Notes: generated by a model not told the origin, from the sequence alone. DNA of 64,000 bases from Pristionchus mayeri (GCA_036245805.1 BTRK01000001.1:37770995-37834994); one strand, 5' to 3'. Shown: positions 9,501 to 21,492, counted from the stretch's first letter. Numbers and translations are program-made.

Positions 9501-12500
9501 ACCCGATTCATGGGGAACTGTAGATTTGTTCTGCTTATTTATTTTTAATTGGTTCGAGCTGTTGTTTGATCGCCGTCCCCATTCAGCTAGAATGTATCTA
9601 TCTAGTTCATCAATCGGATGACGGTCTCTATTTGATAGGCGTTGCCTAATGTTCAATCGTGCTTACATCAATGCTTTCCCATCCAACCCCTCATACTCAC
9701 TGAAGACGTTGTCCTCTTCCTGTTCCTCCTCCTTCCCCTCGATCCACGCGACGACCGCGCGTCCCAGCGCCATGCGCTGCGTGTCGTTCAGCGAACGTGT
9801 GCGTCCCTCGCGACCGCGGCGACGCGCCTGGGAAAAACAGTTATCGATAACGCATAGTATTCGGGATACTGTTCCATAGAGAAGTCAGTTATCGATAGGA
9901 AATAAAGTCATTCATCGATTCAGGCTACAGTATACCTTTCCGGCGCATCCCAGATCGTCCGCCTTCAGCGGCGCCACCTCGGTCATCGGATAGGCGTGAT
10001 CGTCTAAAATGATCCATACCGTAATACATTGAGCTCCATCGGTTGCCGTAATTACTCAAAAATAATTTATTGAAAAGCACAAGGTCTGCCAATGTATGAA
10101 ATTGATGCAGCACGTTTCCCCCCATGCGAAAAACTACATTTTAACTACGAAACACAGCAGCGATTCAATTCTCTGGAGTTACCGTACCCTATCTCTCTAC
10201 CGTAATCCCAGCTGGACAGTAGTACTCGCCTGGCGCAGTGCAGGCAGCGACTTGGGCGTTGAAGGTGACTCGTCTCTTCGGCTCCCTCCTCTCCTCCTCC
10301 TCCTCCTCATCTCCCTCCTCGTTCTCCTCCTTCTCTTCCTCTGCTGCCCACATCACTCCGCCCTTCTTCCTCGTCTTCTTAGGCTTCTCCTTAACCAAAT
10401 TTGTAGGAATTGACCGTCTTTGATTAGTTGTTCAAATATCAGTGTTTTACATGATCACCTATTGTTTTACGCATACTCTGATCCTCACGGAAACTTTGGT
10501 ATAGCTAAATCCCTCACCCTCCTCCTCCCCTACCCTTGCTGTTTTTTTCTTTCGACCTAGCCCCAACGGAATATAGGAATGAAGTAATTAAAATCTCACT
10601 TGCACTGGTGGCGCGGGAGCTGGAGCATCCATAAAGTCCGCGGCGTTGAACACACCTTATATACGAAATTAAAGAGAAGAGTAAACAAAAAGCAGACTTA
10701 ATCTTTTTCTAACCCATAAGATTCTCGACTCACACGCACCAAACACTTCATCTCCATCATTCCTCTCTTACTCCTACTTGGTGAGAATTCACCAGATCAC
10801 ATTCTTTTCGAAACACCTAATTACTGTCTTAATAATTACAATCAGTGGTCGAAAAGTAGGCAATTTTTTTATCAATTTGGAAAAACGTGCCCCAGGCTCA
10901 GAGATTTTTATTTGAAATTTGAGAAACATGCCGTTTTCAAGATTTTTGAAACCTACCCTTTCGACCACTGTTTACAATAAACCTAGTCATTAACTGACCG
11001 ATGCTCATCATGGCGCATCCTGGTTCGTCCTCTCTCTTCTTCAGCAGACTCTTGCCTGGTTCGGGCAATCGCTTAGCCACGCCCATCAACTCGAGCATCA
11101 ATTCGGCCGCCGCCCGCTTCGCCAGTCGCTTGTTAGGCCCCGCCCCCTCCGCGAACAGATCGCCCACCACCACCTGCAGAACATTTTCAGTACTAGTTCG
11201 ATAGTTAGAGGGATACTGTACCTGGACGTTGAACTGCTTGTACTTGTACTGGCCGGCCTCACCGAGGAACTCGAAGACGGGGTCGGGCTCGCCTCGTGCC
11301 TGTAAAGCACATGGTAAAAATGCCATCGCACGAGTGATCGTATACAATAGTTAAATAGTATTTTCGAAAATATTTTTAAAAAATGAAAAATAGCTCGCCT
11401 GGAGCACTTGTATCAGCCGTGAGACGGGATTGATCTGGTGGCCGTACGAGGGGTCCATCTTCATGTGCTGCAAGTTAATTTGTTCTGTACCTTTCTTTCC
11501 ATTTATGGCGTAAACAAATAAAACTACATAAGTAGCTTCACAAACAGTGAAACAATAGAGTGCGTATCAATCACAATCATGACCTTACCACCGCTTTCTC
11601 CTTTACGCATGTATGCCATACGTTGGAGCACAATTAATTAAACTACTAATTAATTTAATTGCATGAATCAACCTTGACGATGGTCTTTCTCTTCGGTTCC
11701 TTCGACTGCGGAAGAGCAGCCTTGCGCTGCGACTTGTAGAGGACTGTCGCGATGTGGATCGGAGACGATTCTGGAAACAGTTTTCTGTTTGATAGCTTAG
11801 CATCCGCTGTCTTATTTTTGCACACTTTCTCACTCATTTTGCAGTGATCAGGCAGCGCGGAAATTCAAATAATTTCAAATGTGTTGGGTAACTTTAAAGT
11901 GGTCTTGCTACATGCGTGTAATCAGCAGAATTCTCGCTTTACCGTATACAAGTGGGAAAATCGTAGAGAGAAAATTTGCACTTATAATCGCTCTCCCACG
12001 CAACAACGCTGTTTCTAGACAAATATGTTTTTTAACAAATAAATAAATCAATAAATAAACCACTCACCCATCTTCTTGAGTGTCTCGATCAACTCGGCAC
12101 AGGCTGCCTGTTTCGCCTCACGCTTCTGGCGGCCAGCACCACGCGCCTGAATTGTGTTGTCTGACGGTGCTTCGTGCGTTATCTCGCTAAATCTAATCTA
12201 ATCACCATCTTAACTAATCCCCGCTCCCGTTGTCCAACGGGATAAAAACATGAATTGCAGATTTGGCAAAAATCTTTTTCCTCACAAGCCCTTCTCCCAC
12301 CTTCTTCTTCCTACTGAATATCTTTTCGGGAGGTGCTCGCCACAGCCTTTCACCCCGAATAATCATTGAGAGTCAACTCCCATTTCCTCTCTATTTGATC
12401 ACATATTTACTTTACTGTTTCGTCGCGCCAGATAAATAAATATATTAGTTAATTGATACCTGCAGGACGGTCTCTCCTCCCAGGAGGCGACACTCGACGA

Positions 12501-15500
12501 CGTAGCTGCGGTCGTGCGCCCTGCCCTCCTCTGAGATCACCTGCCAGAGTGTTTATTATTTTCTCTATTCAGGTGGAGCTCCGCCCTCTGCTGGATTGGC
12601 ACCACAGCACGTCTACCCCTCTCAATCTCATACTCTTCTCGCTCCTGTCCCTCCCCGTACTCTCTGCACTATAAGAGCGAGATGAGATATGTGTTAAATT
12701 GAGAGAGTCTTTCTCGACGCTTCTGGGATATCCCCCCCCCTCTCCCTGATTTTCAGTTTCACAATCACTTCTGCGATGGGGAGGGAACGAGAAATGATAG
12801 GGAGTGGACAAAAAATCGAAGAAGCGCCTGCTTCTCTCCCTCTCTCACCTCGAACTCCACAGTCAGCTTCATCTGCAGCGCGCATTCGTGCACCTGCGAG
12901 ATCACGCTCTTCCCCTTCTTCCTCCTCCCTCAAATCAAATCATTACAATTTGCCCAATTTCTTTTTTATTCATTTAGCATACCATCGCCCTCCTCCTCAG
13001 TTGCTACTCCCCCCTGGGTCTCGACCGGAACATCGGCTACGGTAGACTCCGGGGACGCGTCTATGCTGCAGCTGCCCGCAGTATCCGCGACATTCTCCTG
13101 AAACAGATCGGGTGCTTACTATAGTCGACAATCGATAAAAATAATCAATGTGCAAAGGTGCTTTATCTAGAGGAACTGTACTGCTCACCTTGTTCGTCTC
13201 CCTCTTCCTTCCCTTCTCCGTCTCCTTCTCCTCCTTCATCTTCTGTTCGAGCATCGCGAGTGCGGGTCCGAGAAGACAGAGAGCCTGACAACAAGACAAT
13301 TTGCTATTTTGAACGATTTCAATCACAAAAGAACAAGCAAAAACAGCAATATCAAAATTGCATACACTTTTTTTCTGCACAAAAGAGGCCAACATCCGAA
13401 TTTCATGCCACATAGCTCACCTGAGTGGCTGCATTGTTCCTCGCCTCTTGCTTGCTATCGGCTACAGCATGCACGGGCGGGTGCGAAGCCATCACTGCAA
13501 TCGATTGGCTCATCTACCGTACCCTAACATCAGTTTGCGATCCAATAATTGACATCTAACCCTACTGTATCCTAATTCCAGTTCGTGATCCCCGACTCAC
13601 CGATGGTGCACATGTGAGTAGGTGCAGCGATGGTCGGAAGGGTGTTCCTGTTGGGTCTCAATCCGCCGCCTGGTAGCAGGTAGCAGGTACCCAATGGGGG
13701 CGGAGGAGGAGGGGGAGGGACGATACCACCATCAAGGGTGTGGTGATGGCCAGGAGAGAGGGAGAGAGCGGCCAATGAGGAGGTGGGAGGAGAAACGATC
13801 GACTTCGGAGTGAGTGGAGGACTGAAATGGGGGGATTTTCGATAAGTAGACAGGGTCTCATTGACTCTGCTACTCCAGTCTAGGGCAAAAGCTTATGCTT
13901 GGTCCCTTTTCTTCATAAAACAGAAGTCAAAGGAAACGTATTTGTTTCCAATTACAATCCCAGAATCTTGCAATAGATACGGAGTCAGTCTATTCTGGAA
14001 ATAAGTGACTCACTAGTGCGCCATCATTCCCTGAGGCACTGCGGGGTGGTGGTATGGTGGGGGCGGCGGGGGCATGCCAGCTGGTGCACGAGGCGGATAG
14101 AAGGAGTTCATCGTATAGACAGGCTCGATCATCTTCAGCCGCCGACACACGTGAGAGAGCAGCACGCAGGGAGAGGAGGGATCGCCTGAGGAGGAAATAG
14201 AAGCCTGATATCACATTTAGCTTATAAAAGTATTGAAACACAAAGATCCTCTTTGATGGATCAACTACTATGATTGTTCGCGATCCCCCCAGTATTTTGG
14301 TTGAAAGTGTCCCAGGCAATAGTGATTCTAAAAATAACGCCTTTGATCCTAATCAAGTGCCCCTATGAGATCCCCTAATACTCTCAAATTTGGGGGTGAC
14401 CGTGCCAACCACTGTTCTCAATATTTTAAAAATTGCATTGAAATGTTAGCATAATTAAATAGTTGTAGCGTTGAATAAGTTCGTCCACTCACCGTTCCTC
14501 TTCTGCTTCTTCGCGTTCTTCTCCGGCGGTTTGGAGAGGGAGGTCGCCCGGAGAGCCTCTGCTGCTGCTGACTGCTGCGCCTTCTTGATCGACGCACCAC
14601 TGCCCGAGAAGATCTGCGCGATCGATAATCAACCAATACTCAATGATCTACCTGATCGAAAATAAATGGTCTAGGTACCGACAATCGTTATAACAGGAGC
14701 GATGAAAAATATACATGGATTAGTTTAATCTGATACTTTTTAATATATAGTAAAGTACCTTAATTTTTTAATCGATAGTACAGTACCTGGGTGGGAGTTA
14801 GCACGAGCTGCACGGTGAACAACTTCTTGTGCGCCGGTCCACTCTCGTCCATCAATTGGTACTCGTGCTTCAACTGGAATCAGGATATTTTCGTAGAGTG
14901 AGTAGTTAACGATCAATAATCTCCACTAATAATTCTTTGTGATTTGGTTACAATCTAGCATGTTTTATTGAAAAGATCCTACTTACTAAAGTGGCAATGG
15001 TGTGTTTAAAAGCTACTGGCAGTAATTATGCGCATAACTTATTGCACTCACTTTGTGGAATCGCGCGAGCTCTGCGATCTGGCACATCGGCGTCTTGTGC
15101 TTGTCGCTGCTCGGGCTACAAATATACTATTGCTAAATCTGAAAAGCTATGAAAAGGATAAAATGGAAAGAAAAGTAGAAGAACAAGGAGAAGACTCAAG
15201 GAAGTTCTAAAAACAGTAAAGACTCACACTCCGTAGTTGTACACGTCCTTGGTGTTCTCCCCACCGTTTTCATGCAGTCCGCACCAGAAACGAGGATGCG
15301 CAGACATCTTGTCGTTCTGACAAAATGGAGTAGGGTATACGTCGGCATACTAGCAGTTTAAAACGTTGGATGGAAAGAGAAAACTAACTCAAATTGAAGA
15401 ATATTTAAAGAAAAGCGACTCACGCTCTCGGCAACGTTGATCGGCTTGAGCACGATGTTGTCCTCCGGGTCGAGATCCGGATCGAGGATAGACGGAGACA

Positions 15501-15552
15501 GCACGTCGGGATGAGAGGCATCAGCACTGCTCGACGAGATAGTGACCATCAT
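6528..15552 (-). CDS. stau-1: Staufen, five-domain dsRNA-binding protein
   Basis: Staufen binds structured mRNAs for localisation, translation control and decay. About 26 exons run from the ATG at 15552 to the stop at 6528. dsRBD1 (15117-14492) contains KTPMCQIAELARF and SGSGASIKKAQQSAAAEAL. dsRBD2 (14187-13188) is split by a proline/glycine-rich insert with PPPPPP runs, a Staufen hallmark, and ends in DSKQEARNNAATQAL. dsRBD3 (about 12930-12068) contains VISQVHECALQMKL and AKQAACAELIETL. dsRBD4 (11470-11000) contains NPVSRLIQVLQARGEPDPVF and PNKRLAKRAAAELMLELMG. A charged segment (EEEKEENEEGDEEEEEE) lies near 10300. dsRBD5 (8128-7204) has HFGFNPHYTIFPQ and GASIDDAHEAAAADALRKIG, separated by a Ser-rich insert of about 60 residues. 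The C-terminus is rich in Gln, Pro and Ser. Upstream of the ATG is an acceptor-like TTATCGCAG, possibly a trans-splice site. The intron from 9705 to 8128 contains a small nested gene on the same strand. Confidence 0.93.
8231..8347. mobile_element. Short MITE, same family as 56200-56317
   Basis: The ends (AGAGTTGGCAAT and the complement of AAGCTTGGCAAT) are inverted. The interior repeats ACGAGCTCGT and CCTCCCCCTACTCTTATTTC, and it matches the copy at 56200-56317 in the opposite orientation. I see no clean target duplication, so this copy is older or decayed. It lies in a staufen intron. Confidence 0.8.
8466..8550. repeat. Inverted repeat rich in ATCGAT
   Basis: Arms contain CGAGTAA...TCAATCGATTG and CAATCGATTGATTACTCG around a short spacer. 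The central ATCGAT palindrome occurs four times in about 80 bp. It lies in a staufen intron. Its role is unknown. Confidence 0.65.
8914..9145 (-). CDS. Micro-membrane protein nested in a staufen intron
   Basis: Two exons (9100-9145 and 8914-9053) join in phase 1 to give 61 residues. Residues 1 to about 27 form one hydrophobic segment starting MVVSKRVILLALVAA and continuing GVPTYLVFSYI, a signal anchor or single transmembrane helix. The tail is Pro/Ser-rich (PESSPDPASPVSPSSPR). The gene at 37415-37822 is a clear paralogue with the same intron position and phase and the shared pattern SYxxT. About 100 bp upstream of the ATG is also similar between the two. Conservation of frame and intron argues for a real gene rather than chance. 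I do not recognise the family. The risk is that one copy is a pseudogene. Confidence 0.6.
10843..10970. mobile_element. hAT-like MITE in a staufen intron
   Basis: Termini are CAGTGGTCGAAAAGTAGG and the complement of CAGTGGTCGAAAGGGTAGG. The flanks are ATTACAAT (10835-10842) and TTTACAAT (10971-10978), an 8-bp target duplication with one change. CA-G ends and 8-bp duplications are typical of hAT elements. The element is 128 bp and non-coding. Confidence 0.8.
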
Positions 15553-15729
15553 TGTGCTGCTGCTCCGGAGATATTGCTCACAGAGAGCCAAGCCTACCCG
15601 AGCGGCCTGCGATAATTTCACAATATGACGAAATGAGAAACACAAGAAAAGATCAAGGAACGAAAAAGAGGAGAAAGAGGATGGTCACGGATGGACCATT
15701 GTCAGGTCACCTCATCCGCGTCTCAGGTT

Positions 15730-15832
15730 GAAGGCGTGTCCTGGCGCAGTTCCGGACTCGGACACTCATGGCATACTGTATGGCCAGAGACGACACCAAA
15801 CACCGCCGAATGACTTTTTAAATATTATATTT
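15730..15832 (+). repeat. Left terminal inverted repeat of the MULE
   Basis: It matches the reverse complement of 21062-21164 over its whole length with about one mismatch (GCAGTTCC here against GCAGTCCC). It includes a TACTGTA heptamer. Confidence 0.92.
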
Positions 15833-15961
15833 ATTTTTAAAGTCTTTTAAAACACTTTAGTTGCTATTCAATTTTATTTTCGAACAACATAATTAACAAA
15901 ATGAAAGAAAATCAACGGAAGAACACAGATGAACAGACGACAATAAGGAAATGGTGGTGGT

Positions 15962-18900
15962 CTAGTCGTCAATCTCTTTGTAGATCATGACTCCATTTCC
16001 GCACATACATACAGTATCGATCTGGCAGCAAATCTCATGGTAATAGAGACCGCAGTCCTCATTGTTGCAGGCGACCCAGTTAATATCGTCTTCTTCTTTA
16101 CACGGCAATGGAATGGGCTCGGCCCTCTTGCATTGCACACAGACGATGTTCTCCTCTGGGTTCCGCACAGGGAAGGCAGCAGGTCGGCCCATGGCTGCTC
16201 TCCTCTTCCTCTTGATCTCTCCTCTCTGCAAATGATCTCATCAGCATAGGTTTGACAGATGGGGTTACAGTATCCACTCTAGACAACGAGAGAGAATGTG
16301 AAAGTGAGAGAGTGGGTGAATGCTTACCGTCTCTCTATCCAGCAGACTCGCTCCCTTCTCTCCTTGTCTCTTCTTCGGTCTCTCTCCCCTCACTGCTCCT
16401 TGATCCTTGTCGATGCCCAATCCTTCCATCACCATAAGTATACCCTCGTATGCTTCCTTCAGTCTTGTCGCATCATCATCCTCTCTCATGCATCTTCTCA
16501 CTCCAGCAGTCACTCTGTTGAGTGCCTGAAAGATCGCATTGTGAAAAACTGATTTTGTCTCAATTACAATAAATATGATGTATTTTCAGTATACCTCGAG
16601 CATCAGGCCTCGGTACTTCATCTTCTCATCATTCCTTCGATCCTCTTCTTCCTTCTCTCTCTCCCTCATCTCTCTTTCCTCCTCATCGATGTCATCGGCT
16701 TGAAACTGGGCAGGAATATCATCCTGGAAAACGATTAAGACATTCTTTCTACACTTCACTGATGATGAGTAGGATGGAGAGAGTTGACTACCTCTATCGG
16801 TTGGAGAGGGGGCATCGCATCGTAGTTATGTTCCAAATCGACGGCTTCACCAACTTCAATTCTGGCATCTTGGAGATCGGCAGGATCGGGATCATGATTG
16901 GAGGAGAGGATCGCCCAGTGGCAGTGCTTGCAATTCGTGCCAGATCGATTTCCCTCCTGGCAGTTGCACCGATATCGACGAGGGCAGACTCCGCACCTTA
17001 CAAAGTAATTATTATCATGGAGTTAGGCCAGTATAACGGAATGAAGAGAGACTCACCTCATGCAATGCAGGTTCTTCCTGTCACAGGTACAGTAGTCCTG
17101 ACCGTAGTCAGTGACTTTGTACTTGGTCCCATCCTTCTTCGACGATTCGACGATCCACGTGCTCTTGTCTGGTCTGTCGATGACCGGTTCCTTCTCTCCG
17201 TAGGCTACTCCCTTCTTGTGAGCTGCCATCTGAGCTTGTAGACGGAAGACTCCGCCCACGTACTTCTTCCGATCCTGGAAATCAACACTTGATCTTTGAT
17301 CTCTCTCTAAATGGTTGATCTTTGATCTCTCTCTAATGGTTGATCTTTGATCTCTCTCTAAATGGTTGATCTTTGATCTCTCTCTAAATGGTTCGGGAAA
17401 ATGAGACACTTAAAGAGATTGGGACTCACAGCAATTCTGAGCTCTTCAGAGACTTCAGCAGGGAGAGCGAGGAGGAGATGGGCAAGACGATCTACACGCG
17501 AGAGTGTATTGTCTTCGAGTACACTCATCTTCAGCTTCGAGTGGAAGGATTCGCTCACCATCGTGGTGTTGAAGGGGGCGTGCACTCTGAAAAGAAAAGT
17601 GAAAATAATTCCATTCATCAGACAATAGTCTCTGCATTACATGTACTCTCTCGCCAATCAGATGTGCGAGAGAGTGTGTGAACTGGAGAGAAGGGGAAGC
17701 TTACCTCATGAATGGTGCCCAGAGGGAATACGAGTGGAGGTATCTCTCCAGGTACTTCTTGTAGAGCTTGTCTGCGGGTAGATCGGTCTCCAGATCAGAG
17801 AGAAGGGAAGTGGCCAGACTCCAGAACTCGCTCTTATATATGGCTCGGGCGATGTTCCGTGCAGATGCAGCCACCTGCTTGCCTCGCTCCTCCTTCGTTC
17901 CGTAGACGTCGCTCGCATACTGCTTGAGATTCTGCAAAATCATGAATGAACACTGGAATAGGTTTGGATACTGTAGGAATGGGTACGGTAGGAACTAATT
18001 ACGGTAGAATGAACGATAGTACCTTGATCACATGCCACTGGCAGTGCAATTGATCAGCCCTGGTCTTCGGAATGGCGCGTTTGAAGCCGTTGATGAAGGC
18101 GGGCGCGTCGTCACTCATGAACCACTGAGTATCGAAAGTGGGAAGGAGATCACGGATACTCTGGAATGAACAACAGATTCCTTCAAGAATACACTCCCGC
18201 TCACTCCCTTCATTAGATGATATCACTATTCAGTTAGGTATCACTAGGTAGAATTGACCTTGAAGAGAAGGTAGACTTCAGCATGAGTTGTGTGTGAGCT
18301 GAGAAGGAAGGCAGCAGGGAGTCCTCGGTCCTTCTCATCCAGAACCATCACCGTGGTCAGCTTGTACGGCCATTTGGAAGTGTTGAATGTGTCATCGACA
18401 CTGATGCCCCGGTGTCCGAACTTCTTCAGCCAGACCAGTTGGATGGGAGTGATGATCACTGAAACGAAGAATCTCTCAACCGACCCTCTGCAGACAATCA
18501 CGACTCTTATCCTATCCTCACCTAGTTGGAAATCGTCCTTCGAGGTTTGAAGGTGACGAATGCCAGTAGTCTCCTTGTCCTCAGTGAACCTCTTCACCAA
18601 CGACTCGTGATCATCGGTCTCCCTCTCCCATGGCTTCTCCTTCCGAGTAGAGATGAGCTTCCTCAGACTTCGTTCAGACGACAGCCAGTAGAAAGGATGC
18701 TGCTCCTCGAAGTCCCGCAGAGTTTCCTTCGCCTTTGCCACGGTGTAGCCCTGAAAGAATTTCACCCTCTTCTCTCACATAGTGCTCTAATGAGATGTTA
18801 CAGTAACCCTGCAGAACAACATGAATTGAATGGATACCTGTGTGAGGATCGAATTGAGGCTGTCCTTCTGGGTCTGGTTGAGAGGGATGGCAGCAGGGTC

Positions 18901-20275
18901 GCACTCATGATGGACATGGTCAAGGCAGGCACGGACGGTGACGACTCCTCCTTCTCCGATCGATACCTGAATACGTCAAGGAATCATCTCTCCATTCGCA
19001 ATAGGTCAGTGTGAGAATGAGCACCGGATAAAAGCTAGCAGGCATCTCAAGAAACTCACATTAAGAAATGCCGAGCAGTGACTCTGAGTCCTCTTCGAGA
19101 TTCGATTCAGCTGTGAGTCCTCCTTCGTTCGGCTCTTGTTTCCTCTCGAGCACCAGTAGTACTGACGGGCGCCCTTGTTGCTGTCCTTAGTGAAGGACGC
19201 CATGGAGAGAGTCTCCACTCGGTGCTTCCACTTCTGAAAGCGAAAGCGATTACTCCTGTCCTACCGTACCCCATCCCCCTACAGTATCCCTCTCCTACCG
19301 TATCCTTCTCCTGCCGTATCCCATCCCCCTACAGTATCCCTCTCCTACCGTATCCTTCTCCTACCGTATCCCATACCCTACAGTATCCTTGCAACGACCG
19401 TGCTCACCTCCATCTCCTCCATTGACTCGAAGTTCCTCTCGATCACTTCGAATTCTCCGGCCTCAGAGTGATCCATTCGGCAGTGCTCAGCCAGCTCTTC
19501 CCTCGATCTCAGTCCGTCCACAGCACATTCTTCCACAGAACAACGAACGTTAGTGGCTGCACCCTAAATATGACAAAGTACCATACTGTATAGTATCTAT
19601 CCTTCATACGTAACTGACTACACGGTCGAGCGACGAGAGAGTGTGGGAAAGGGAGAGACCATCACTCAAATTACGAAATCTACTGGCTAGTGTTTAGAAA
19701 ATGAACTCACCGGTTTGTCCTCCTTGTGAAACCTGCTGACGTGCTTACGGAGAGACTCCTTCGAGGCAAATCGCTTCTCGCAAGCAGGACACACTTCAGG
19801 CAGATTCGTCTCGTCCTTCAGTCGAGCCGCCCCCTTCTCCTCCCTTCTCTTCTTCCTCAGGCCATCGATTGCTTCGGCAGTGAAGCCATGCTCCGTCTAC
19901 AAAGCAATAACATGAAGTGATAAGGGTTGGCTTCCCAGCCAAACCATGACTATCTCTCCCACAGTATTCCTACCGTAACCCTCCCATAGTGTTCCTACTG
20001 TAACCTTCCTTCGATATAAGTAACGTTTCCCTCCCCACAGTGTTCCTACCGTAACCTTCCTTCAATATAAGTTCCGTACTCATCCTACATTATGCCTACA
20101 GTAACCCTCCCAACAACTCTCCCAACAGCGTCACTGTCATATCAGTCAACAAAATTAAGCCGTAACTCACTTGTAAATGGCGATCCAGATTCCCGATCCT
20201 AGTTGTCTCGTAGTTGCAGACATCGCCGGAGGGCTTGAGCTCGGTGCAGATGTGAGTGGCAGCAGTTTGACTCAT
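15962..20275 (-). CDS. MULE transposase with zinc fingers, DDE core, SWIM and PHD-like end
   Basis: About fifteen exons from the ATG at 20275 to the TAG at 15962 give roughly 900 residues; exons I checked join in phase. In order: a CxnCxnH-type segment (CTELKPSGDVCNYETT); a C2H2 finger CPACEKRFASKESLRKHVSR (19711-19896); a second C2H2 (CSVEEC...HCRMDH, 19408-19563); and a WRKY/FLYWCH-like Cys block (QYYWCSRGNKS...HCSAF, 19060-19233). The catalytic core has ISVDDTFNTSKW and MVLDEKDRGLPAAFLLSS (18259-18458), then MSDDAPAFINGF and LHCQWHV (18023-18160), then SESFHSKL (about 17550). These fit the two aspartates, the C-x2-H and the glutamate of MULE transposases. A SWIM-like finger (YCTCDRKNLHC and CNCQEGNRSGTNCKHCHW) follows. 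An acidic coiled segment follows, and the C-terminus is PHD-like (CVQCKRAEP, CNNEDCGLYYHEICC). A TATAAG lies about 45 bp upstream of the ATG. Confidence 0.88.
17289..17394. repeat. Tandem 26-bp repeat, four copies
   Basis: The unit is built from TGATCTTTGATC followed by TCTCTCTAAATGGT and is repeated four times with one single-base deletion. It lies in a transposase intron just before the exon starting DRKKYVGG. The minus frame stays open through it, so exonisation cannot be excluded. Confidence 0.85.
19258..19395. repeat. Minisatellite of TACNGTA plus CCC(A/T)TCC units
   Basis: Seven or more TACCGTA/TACAGTA heptamers (one as TGCCGTA) alternate with short pyrimidine spacers at about 18-bp intervals. 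This is the densest patch of the heptamer that is scattered through the window. It lies in a transposase intron. Confidence 0.85.
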
Positions 20276-20613
20276 CGTAGGACGATAGAGAGCCTGCCCG
20301 GAGGGGCTCACTTATAAAGGCCATTAACGACCCACGCCCTAACGCTAATCTCCCAGTGGATGTAGATTGTCTTTTGCAAACTTCTTCCCCGTCAAAATTA
20401 ACACTTCCAGTGGCTGCCCATTCTTCATCCGACGACTTCAGATCCCGATTTTTTTCAGAAATGTGGAATAGAGGGCATACAATTAGCTGGCTTTTAAATA
20501 GGGCACTTAAAATTATCATAAATTTGTTATTCGATCGATATTCCATCTTCAGATCTCGACAAATTCAGGAATCGTATCACAAAAATGGAAGGCACAGCTT
20601 ACAGTAACTTACA

Positions 20614-20650
20614 GAGAAGATCTATCTCTTGAATCGAGATAGATCTTCTC
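20614..20650. repeat. Perfect 15-bp stem hairpin inside the MULE
   Basis: GAGAAGATCTATCTC and its exact complement are separated by seven bases. It lies in the non-coding 5' part of the transposon, about 340 bp upstream of the transposase ATG. It could be a subterminal binding site or a terminator-like structure; neither is shown. Confidence 0.8.
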
Positions 20651-21061
20651 AGCATACATTTTAATGATTTCAGTTCAGAATTATACTGTAAAATTAATAC
20701 AAATAACAACATTCGTAGCAAAGATCAAAGATCACTTCTCCAAAAACAATCCATGAGAAATCCCCTTCATGTGTAACCTGCTCTGGTCATGTATTCTTTC
20801 CTCAACATAAGAAATCATTCCTATCCACCAGGCTAATTCAGCAGATAGATGCGTGGTAGATCACGAAGATTAGAAAAGGCTGAAATCGATAATGGTAATA
20901 GTCTCTATTCAATCTGAGAGTACTGCATACTCTATGCTGTCTATTCAGTGTTCAACATTATCCCTTCAAACAATCCCTCATCCCATGCAATATTTATCAA
21001 ATTTACTTTATCCACAAATTCAATAAACAACTTATATGTGCTTTATTATTAATAAAAATAC

Positions 21062-21164
21062 AAATATAATATTTAAAAAGTCATTCGGCGGTGTTTGGTG
21101 TCGTCTCTGGCCATACAGTATGCCATGAGTGTCCGAGTCCGGGACTGCGCCAGGACACGCCTTC
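21062..21164 (-). repeat. Right terminal inverted repeat of the MULE
   Basis: Reverse complement of 15730-15832 with about one mismatch. It is followed by AGGTT, the same five bases that precede the left end. Confidence 0.92.
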
Positions 21165-21492
21165 AGGTTGACGATTTTCTTACAAAAGAGTAGTATTGAG
21201 TACTGACTCTTTAAAAAATATTTTTTATAGTATTTACATTTATATTTATTAATATTTACTGAAATAAAAATAATTAATTGAATGCTCAAAACCAACAATA
21301 ACAACAAATTTGTTTAGGAAATAAGGAAATTTCAAACGAAACTTCAAACGCGCCACAAATTTACTAGCGCACTTATATCTCTTCCAATTGTTGGCCAACG
21401 AGTCGAGTTGGTCGTTCTACTTTCATCGGTTTGTACCGCTTGTTCTAAGGTTTAATTAACTGTTTTTACTTGTTAAATTTACCATTTCAGCC
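21165..21492. promoter_or_regulatory. Probable SEC12 promoter side, cut off from staufen
   Basis: About 330 bp of AT-rich sequence lie between the transposon and the SEC12 ATG. A TTTCAG immediately before CCATGG could be a trans-splice or 5' UTR acceptor. I recognise no specific factor site. Confidence 0.4.

Larger units (their letters stand above)
15730..21164 (-). mobile_element. Complete Mutator-like (MULE) DNA transposon
   Basis: Terminal inverted repeats of about 103 bp (15730-15832 and 21062-21164) start GAAGGCGTGTCCTGGCGCAG and differ at essentially one position. The flanks carry a direct AGGTT on both sides (15725-15729 and 21165-21169). That is a 5-bp target duplication, shorter than the 8-11 bp usual for MULEs. 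The interior of about 5.2 kb encodes one multi-exon transposase on the minus strand with no stop or frameshift that I can find. The near-identity of the ends and the intact gene point to recent activity. It lies about 180 bp upstream of the staufen ATG and about 330 bp upstream of the SEC12 ATG, so it splits what was probably a short divergent promoter. Confidence 0.88.

Noticed and set aside
11883..11897. Second TTAA-type MITE
   Set aside because: Only one terminus is present and no partner end was found nearby, so it is treated as a solo end.
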